Below, piece after piece: positions 59,323 to 64,000 of a stretch of DNA of 64,000 nucleotides (positions are counted from its first letter, which is position 1; the number at the start of each line of letters is the position of its first letter). Location: contig CM044874.1 in assembly GCA_024500155.1 (NCBI GenBank), positions 3,599,001 through 3,663,000 of the forward strand, written 5' to 3'. A program made the translations under genes and the position numbers. This stretch comes from Chenopodium formosanum (lineage: Eukaryota > Streptophyta > Magnoliopsida > Caryophyllales > Amaranthaceae). The notes under the pieces are model-generated. The model was not told the origin of the DNA. It ran no database searches and worked only from the letters and a program-made list of their open reading frames with translations.

Positions 59323-59568
59323 TTAGAGTACTATTGTGTCATTGTGAGTGAAAATTCATACGTGGGAGGTGAAGTGGAAATTGAACTAGTTTACTTTCAC
59401 TTTAGTTGGATGAAACTCCATAGCTCTAGATTGTAGATAACCTGTAATCTCCCCTAACACCTTATCCACCTCTCTTTCTTTCATTCCCACCTAAAAGACA
59501 AACACCACCCTTCTTCTTCACACTCTCTCTCCATTTCCCAACCATGTAATTCCACCCCCACTTCAACA

Positions 59569-60588
59569 ATGCAAGACACCCTCAATTTCCCCACCACCAC
59601 TTCCGCCGCCACCTCCACCACCGGAAAACTCCTCAAACCCATCTTCCTCCCCAAAACCCCTTCTTTCCTCCGCCGGAAAACCACCATTTTCCCCACCTTT
59701 TCCTCCAAAACCACCACAACCCACCCTCTAAAACCACCCAAAATCCAACCTTTACCTTCCTCAACCCCAAACTTCCACCCCAAAACCACCCTCCCCACTT
59801 CCTCCGACCCTGAATTCGAAGAAAAAACCCTCTTCCTCGACTCCATTGGACTAGACTCTCTCTCTCTCCTCCCTCCTTCCGCCATTGCCGCCGCTTCTTC
59901 TCTCTCCGACCTCAAAACCCTCTTCGATTACCTCACTTCTCTCGGCTTCTCTCCGCCGCATCTCCGCCGTATCACCACCATGTGTCCTGAGATCCTCTCC
60001 CTTCGCCTCCACAACACAGCCCCTGTTTTCGCCTTCCTTCTCCGAGAAGTCAAGGTGCCAGCTCATCACCTCCCCCGTGTAATCTGCCGTCGTCCCCGCC
60101 TTCTCGTCTCCGATGTAGAAACCCGGCTCCGACCCACCTTGTATTTTCTCCAGAGCATTGGGATTCATGAGGTATATAAGCATACTGATCTTCTTTCAGC
60201 TTCTGTTGAGGATAAATATTTGCCTAAAATTGAGTATTTTGAGAAAGTGGGTTTTGCATATCATGATTCTGTGTCTTTGTTTAGGAGATTTCCTGCATTG
60301 TTTTGTTACAGTGTTAAGGATAATTTCGAGCCGAAATATAATTACTTTGTGGTGGAAATGGGGAGGGATTTGAAGGAATTGAAGGAGTTTCCTCAATACT
60401 TTTCGTTTAGTTTAGAGAAGAGGATTAAGCCTAGGCATCAGTGTTGTGTAGAAAGGGGTGTTTGTTTTCCTCTTCCTTTGATGTTGAAGATGAAGGATGA
60501 GGATTTTCGAAAGCGATTGGATGTTTGTTGTAATTCTTCTATGCCTAAGAGCAATTCCCCTTTGTGGGGTTTGCAAAAAACCAAATGA
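59569..60588 (+). CDS. Plastid mTERF-family protein, MTEF1/SOLDAT10-like
   Basis: One exon encodes 339 aa. Residues 1-75 are Ser/Thr/Pro-rich without acidic residues, a likely chloroplast transit peptide. From about residue 85 the sequence shows repeated mTERF helices: LFLDSIGLDSLSLLPP, LGFSPPHLRRITTMCPEIL, RRPRLLVSDVETRLRPTLYF, LPKIEYFEKVGFAYHD and FPQYFSFSLEKRIKPRH. The pattern resembles Arabidopsis MTEF1 (SOLDAT10), which is needed for plastid rRNA levels. Such proteins bind plastid nucleic acid to control transcription or RNA maturation. The start was chosen as the first in-frame ATG after a CT-rich leader. The frame is complete and intronless. Paralogue identity is from memory. Confidence 0.85.
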   Translation: MQDTLNFPTTTSAATSTTGKLLKPIFLPKTPSFLRRKTTIFPTFSSKTTTTHPLKPPKIQPLPSSTPNFHPKTTLPTSSDPEFEEKTLFLDSIGLDSLSLLPPSAIAAASSLSDLKTLFDYLTSLGFSPPHLRRITTMCPEILSLRLHNTAPVFAFLLREVKVPAHHLPRVICRRPRLLVSDVETRLRPTLYFLQSIGIHEVYKHTDLLSASVEDKYLPKIEYFEKVGFAYHDSVSLFRRFPALFCYSVKDNFEPKYNYFVVEMGRDLKELKEFPQYFSFSLEKRIKPRHQCCVERGVCFPLPLMLKMKDEDFRKRLDVCCNSSMPKSNSPLWGLQKTK

Positions 60589-62640
60589 CTTGTGAATTTA
60601 TTGTTGTTAATACAATGTAGATTGCTCATTGTTTTAACTACTGTAACATACATGATCAAGTGAATATATCAAGGTTTATAGATGAATACATGATGTTCTT
60701 TCGAGCTCTATGTTGTTGTTGGTCTCAAATGCCAAGATTACTGCTATAATTGGCCAAGTGTTAATGTGTTATCATCTTTGAACTATGCTAATACTAACAA
60801 TTTTAATGTGTGGAAGTTTATGGATGATATAACGATTTCACAACACTGATTACTATTGTATGGTACTCAACATCGTGTGAAGTTAATTGGGTTTTTATTT
60901 CCTGTTCTATACTAGCTCAGTCTTTAACCACCAAAGTAACTGAATGCTACGCCTGCCCTTTATCCCGATTTCCTTTCTTTTGCATTGCATTTTGCTAGAT
61001 CAGGCGACATGGAGGTGGATTTTAATGCTTTCCTTCTCCATTTGGCAATGCTTTAGATAGTATTCAGTTAGTCCATGGTTAGGTACTTAGGTGCAATATC
61101 TCAGTTAGAGCTAGCATGTATCTCTACAAAATTTACAGAGGAAATTTGATTAATTTCTCTAACTGATGTAGACATGTTGATATTCTTGAGTAAGTCGAGC
61201 TGTCTACGAGTTATAGATGCTGGTAGAATTAGATGTCAAAAAAATGTTTAATATGAAAAAGATTGGCTCAATATGGATATTTTGGTCTGGGGTTGTGATG
61301 CTTCATACAGTTCATCTAGTTTCTTTTAAAATTGAAGCTAAGGACTGTACTGGGTTGAAATGTTGAGCTTTACTATGTTGTTGAATTTTCTTACAAAATG
61401 CTAATGTGGAGAGGAAATCGATGCTGTGAAAACGGGCTGTAGAAGATTTGTTCATATATTAGTTTCTTAGGTGCAACCTTTACAGAAGAGCTGCGAGGTT
61501 TTCTGAGAGGAAGCTAACTGTCAAATATCACAGTTTTCTCAAGCTGCAAAGAATGAAAGGACAAATATTTTGTAGTGGTTCTCGGAATGTGATGCTTTAT
61601 TCCTATTTAACTCTTTGAAAATTAAAATTTGTGGAAGTTGATCATCTTACAGAGTTTTTTCTCTTTGGTAAATCCTGCTAGTGTACAGAAAGGAAATTGA
61701 TGCTATTAGAATCAATCATGGAACTGATATTTGTTGAGAACTTGAGATAAGAGAGAGAGAAAGGAATATGAACTGGGAAAGGAGAGAATATTATCTTTTT
61801 GTTTTGAGTTTGTTACATGAGAGAATATGCATAGCATGGGTAGTTTTGTTCTTTTGTTAGTTTTTGAATTCCTTTTTGTTAGCTGCTAGTGGTGTTGGTC
61901 ATGTTATTTAGTAACTTCTGTTGGTAACTCTTAAAAATTTTGGTGCTTACTGTCAGAGAAGTAGTCTGTTCTGTATGGAAAAAACAGGAAAACTGCTGTT
62001 GTGCATCACTCGCTATAGCATCCTGCTTTTGTGGTTTTTTAGAGCTGAATCTTTTTCCGATAGTCTCTGGGTTACCCGCAAGGTTAATCCAGTGAGATAT
62101 TTGACATTTGTTTGTGTGATTTCATCTGTACAACCAATGTTAACTTAAATAATCACATTTTTGGGCCGTAACAAACTTGTGTAATAGGCTAAAAAGTATA
62201 ATACGAGTGCATTGTGATGTTGCACTTCCGGTACAATCCATAGTAAGTTAACCTTCACCACATGGAAAGTCTACAACCCCAAAGCATCTACCACAACAAT
62301 ATGGACTATACCACCAGTTGCAGTGAGGTAATCTTTGCCCTTAACAGCTTCCCACTAGCCTCCCTTGTTGCTATGGTTTAATGCCCTATGATTTCTGTTT
62401 CTCAGTCTGCTTTCCCTGAGTAAATTGGTCATTACAAAACAATGCGTACGTGAGTTCCTTCCTTTAGCCTGTTAGCTCACATTATGTCTTTGGGTGTTTG
62501 TGTGATCAAGTGAGGTGGTTTGGTACTTGTGTTTGTTTGGCATGGGCCAATATGTGTGGTTGTTACGCAACTACACTTCTCATTCATGCACACCTCACAA
62601 GATAACAATCTCACATGCCAACTTATATAATGCGCGCGCT
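60589..62640. other. mTERF 3' region and spacer
   Basis: The base composition is more balanced than in the spacers to the left, and the region may be part of a long 3' UTR or a noncoding transcript. Frames such as that at 61921-62148 have no recognisable motif. Confidence 0.4.
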
Positions 62641-64000
62641 GGTGGTGTATGCAACTCCGTGCACCTTGATGCAGTCATATGAATGAGGTGATGGAGAAGA
62701 GTGTTGGATCATTTTTACTTAAAGTTGTTGCAAGGAAATCCTTGTTGCAATTTACATTATTTTCTTTATAATTAGGATTGTTTAGAATCCTTAGAATATC
62801 CAGTTGGCTACTAATGGCACTCTACCAATCATACTCCTTAATAATTAATGGTAAAGTACCTAAAAAAGATTGAGAAAAATACCTTTATTTGTGCAAATCT
62901 TAGGCCATGTGTTCGCATGCCATGCAATCTTTGGCTTTGTTTTTCCATTGAATGCATTCCTTTGATCACACTTCTCTGCTGGCATTTTACTTTCTTCAAG
63001 TCAACCAATTAGCAAACCTCAAGTTTTAAAAATGATCTCTTATCATCAAATTATGTTACTCCATATATGATTTTTATTTTTTAAGAACATCAAAATATAC
63101 GGAGTACATATAATAACGGATAGAAACAAAAGTACCTAACAGGCTAACCCTTTGATTTGAGACAAGTCTGTTACATAACCAATCAACCAATTGCACTAAA
63201 TTGAACTTAAACCATGATACATTATACTCTCTACTTAATTCAATATACAAATATTAATCTAATTAATATCATAAATTGAGAATTTTATTTTATCTAATAT
63301 GGAAGAAAAAAAGGGTATCAACAAGAACTTCAATGTTAAGATTAGAGGATCCTTAATTTCAAAACTAGGAACGTACATCAATTTTAGGATTAGTTGTTAA
63401 ATTATTCATAATCAATGAAAAAAGTTGAACTTGGACCTACATTCAACTTGGTGGTTGAATAACCAATATTTTAAGTGCATGATTGTAGTATACCAGTACT
63501 CGTACTTTGTATATTAGTATATGTTTATAATCAACTATAATTAAGATTAAATTATACGTATTACTTTTTAATATATTCATATTAGTACTTTGACTATATT
63601 TTATAACTAATACTACAACTTTCTTTCTCCATCTTCTCCTTTAAATCATATCCCAAATTGAAATTCTAATGTCTATCCACACATCTCTATTTGCTCACTT
63701 AAATTTTGGGCAAATAAGTTAAATATTAATGGCAATTGCTTAGGAAAATGCATAAATATTCTTTTTTTTTTTAAAAAAAAAAAGAAAAATGCTTCATATA
63801 TAAAATTAATATACTCCGTAGAAATATTACCTTTTCAGGTATGCAATGTAGTACTCATAATAAATTTTTAAAATTTCTTATTTTATACTAGTAGTGTTAT
63901 TTAATTAATGGATGATGATGCTCATACAGGTACATACAACATCATTTTGCATAGACAAGGAGTTTTAAAAAAGTACTCCGTAAAAAATTGACAATAAATA
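62641..64000. other. AT-rich spacer, nothing recognised
   Basis: TACTCCGTA or CGGAGTA words appear near 63058, 63100, 63810 and 63976, suggesting decayed Stowaway ends. No gene was recognised. Confidence 0.5.

Noticed and set aside
59481..59915. 144-codon minus-strand frame overlapping the mTERF gene
   Set aside because: It is the mirror of the Ser/Pro-rich transit peptide region of the mTERF frame. Low-complexity composition opens the opposite strand; there are no motifs.

Overview
The window looks like nuclear DNA of a flowering plant, most likely a eudicot. Genes are sparse and intron-rich, with GT-AG introns up to about 2 kb. The AT-rich spacers are packed with plant-type transposons: a Tat-type Ty3 element, Tourist and Stowaway MITEs, Helitron ends, MULEs, hATs and solo LTRs. 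Several MITE tails and spacers carry the word TACTCCGTA, which I associate with Caryophyllales such as spinach, beet or quinoa. That placement is an inference, not a demonstration.

Four host genes can be assembled exon by exon. SPB1 (+, 14538-22654, 11 exons, 861 aa) is a nucleolar FtsJ-family pre-rRNA 2'-O-methyltransferase. A LONELY GUY cytokinin-activating enzyme (+, 45085-50310, 7 exons, 216 aa) follows. A chloroplast 2-Cys peroxiredoxin, BAS1 (-, 53089-57353, 7 exons, 273 aa), is next. Last is a single-exon plastid mTERF protein similar to MTEF1/SOLDAT10 (+, 59569-60588, 339 aa). I see no functional link among them beyond plastid targeting of the last two.

The left 14 kb is a transposon nest. 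An old terminal-inverted-repeat element (1081-14416) was split by a solo LTR (1206-2361) and by a complete Tat-type LTR retrotransposon on the minus strand (2892-14228, 490-bp LTRs, perfect 5-bp TSD). Between integrase and 3' LTR this retrotransposon carries an antisense, apparently spliced gene (3752-6581). A tandem array of four palindromes lies between the convergent ends of the two transcription units. The nest stops 121 bp upstream of the SPB1 start codon.

From 23.3 to 44.8 kb there is no intact gene. The region holds a LINE remnant, two Helitron-like ends, a hAT element carrying an intronless GH51 arabinofuranosidase fragment, MULEs (two with perfect 9-bp TSDs), a peptide resembling the FAR1 domain shared by two elements, elements with palindromic termini and short-motif arrays, a 132-bp higher-order repeat, and many Tourist and Stowaway MITEs. 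The right 20 kb is quieter and holds LOG, BAS1 and the mTERF gene with ordinary AT-rich spacers.

All exon boundaries, TSDs and repeat counts were read by eye. Family names come from remembered motif patterns; no search was run.
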